DNA from: Tyto alba
Taxonomy: Eukaryota > Chordata > Aves > Strigiformes > Tytonidae
Assembly: GCF_018691265.1 (NCBI RefSeq)
Contig: NW_024881278.1
Location: 2,294,001-2,358,000 of the forward strand
Direction of reading: 5' to 3'
DNA: 64,000 bases
Shown: piece by piece, positions 62,751 through 64,000 of the stretch
Layout: each line of letters begins with the position of its first letter
Position numbering within the stretch: the stretch's first letter is position 1
Program-made: the position numbers and the translations under genes
Notes under the pieces: model-generated
Seen by the model: the letters and a program-made list of their open reading frames with translations, nothing else
Database searches by the model: none
Told to the model about the DNA's origin: nothing

Positions 62751-64000
62751 AGCTACTCAAGAATCAGGACAGTTCCATAAAATAAAGGTGCAGAATCATG
62801 TATCTGCTTGCTCTTTGACGGCCTCCTGAATTAGTGAGACAGAAAAATCCCACTTTTCTGTTCCCCGTGGCTCTCAGAAGGTGCCCGCGAGCCCACATCT
62901 GGGCAACAGGACAGAGTTTCAGCTTGTGAGTGGAATATGCTGGAAAATATTAGAAAACTGGATTCATCATTTTTCATAGAAAAAGTAATTTCCCCAAAAA
63001 TGTAATTTCCTGATGAAAAATTTCAAATCCTTTCCTCCAGTACAAACTTACATAAAACAGATTTCTTCTGAACTCTGTATTTAAATCAGAATCAGTCAAC
63101 TCCAAGTAGCTTCAGAGATAAAGGTTATTTGTTGTATTTTCTTCCTCTCTCTATCCAGAAGTCTTTATAACGCCTTTATTTTTTAAGAGCAAAGTAAAGA
63201 ATGCTGTCAACATTAAATCCCAACACTTAAATATTACATAAAACATCAACCCTAGAGGTCTTCTGCTTTTTCAGAAAAAGTTACTATTACATTCTAATAC
63301 TTTAAAATTTTCTTATCCTCTGCCACTACCTGAAAGACCCAAAAGAATATGGACAAATTTCAGTCTGAAGAAAGCAGCTTTTAATTTCACTTAATCTCAT
63401 TGTTCAAAATGACGGAAAGAGTCAATTCTACACTACTTTCTCCTTTCCATACCATAAAATGATAAAAAGTGGGGTTGCTTTCCAGGAATACAGCTTCTGG
63501 TGCTAAGTGCCAGCATCAATTATAACTGGTAACAAAAATTTCGTGAACTTACAGACACCATGGGAAATATCCCAGTAGCTGCACTGACAGGCTGTTCTTA
63601 AAATGGCTTGCCCCAAGCAAGTTTTGTGTAGATCTCCCTGCTGCTATAGTATCTTAGACCTTGCAATATCTCTAGTGTGTATATCTTCACTGCAGTGCTA
63701 CAGGTCAGGGAAGCAATATTCTCCCTGTCTCACAAAGATGAAAGGGAGGTGCGCCAGCGATTATCTGCTTCATGCTTTTGGAAAATCCTCCAGGGACTTT
63801 AGCCACGAAAAGCAGCTATTCCTCTGTTTCTCAAAATTCCGGCCTCCACCATCAGAACAGAAATCTCAGTCTGGAGACTGAGCTCGGCTCGGGGGGCGTG
63901 GGGCGGGCAGTGTCACACAACCACTCGTACCCCCTCAACCTCCTCCTCCTCCAGCCAGCCCCGGCCACAGATCTGGGGAATAGATCTGTGTCATGTTCCT

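Larger units (their letters stand above)
52997..64000. other. non-coding stretch to the window end
   Basis: No supported gene. It contains T17 at 58128-58144, a double A-run at 60392-60423, a (CT)n-T15 block at 61109-61134, T23 at 61376-61398 and an A-rich block at 62693-62750. A cluster of GATA motifs lies at 59518-59566 and a short inverted repeat at 62050-62070. From about 63880 the sequence becomes GC-rich, with CGGCTCGGGGGGCG-like motifs, and may be the edge of a CpG-rich element continuing beyond the window. Confidence 0.55.

Overview
This is vertebrate nuclear DNA, most likely from a bird and perhaps a passerine. The evidence is two LTR elements of about 1.0-1.1 kb that look like the avian ERVL-type LTRs which open TGTCCTGGGTTT, the absence of any recognisable Alu, B1/B2 or LINE-1 sequence, moderate AT richness and many long poly(dA:dT) tracts. 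The species is an inference. There is no bacterial or viral gene organisation: no operons, no ribosome binding sites and no long open frames packed together. Nearly all open frames are short chance frames of intergenic or intronic DNA.

Layout. 1-2211 is non-coding. 2212-2322 is the best candidate coding exon in the window: 111 bp, one open frame, a good acceptor and a near-consensus donor on the + strand. 2323-14340 is non-coding, with T-tracts, an (AAT)7 repeat and other simple sequence. 14340-15500 is unusual: a CpG-rich segment lies in an AT-rich background, the longest open frame of the window (288 codons from its first ATG) starts in it, and a strong splice acceptor with a further 45 open codons follows 44 bp after its stop. 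15721-16200 is strongly G-depleted on the + strand. 16201-23905 is non-coding and holds the longest T-tract and an AT/CA microsatellite. 23906-24983 is a solo LTR with a perfect 5-bp target duplication. Two CpG-dense patches follow at 27301-27525 and 28561-28790. 38369-39391 is a second, diverged LTR of the same family and orientation. 39392-64000 is again non-coding, with many A/T homopolymers, several short inverted or tandem repeats, a GATA-motif cluster and one further low-confidence exon-like segment (52917-52996).

Reading. The window is best explained as intronic and/or intergenic DNA of a gene-poor region, possibly part of a large + strand gene that supplies the 2212-2322 exon. I could not name that gene. 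No tRNA, rRNA, CRISPR array or complete protein gene can be supported. The main candidates for something undescribed are the 14.3-15.5 kb locus and the 2.2 kb exon. Both need transcript or comparative data, which I could not consult.
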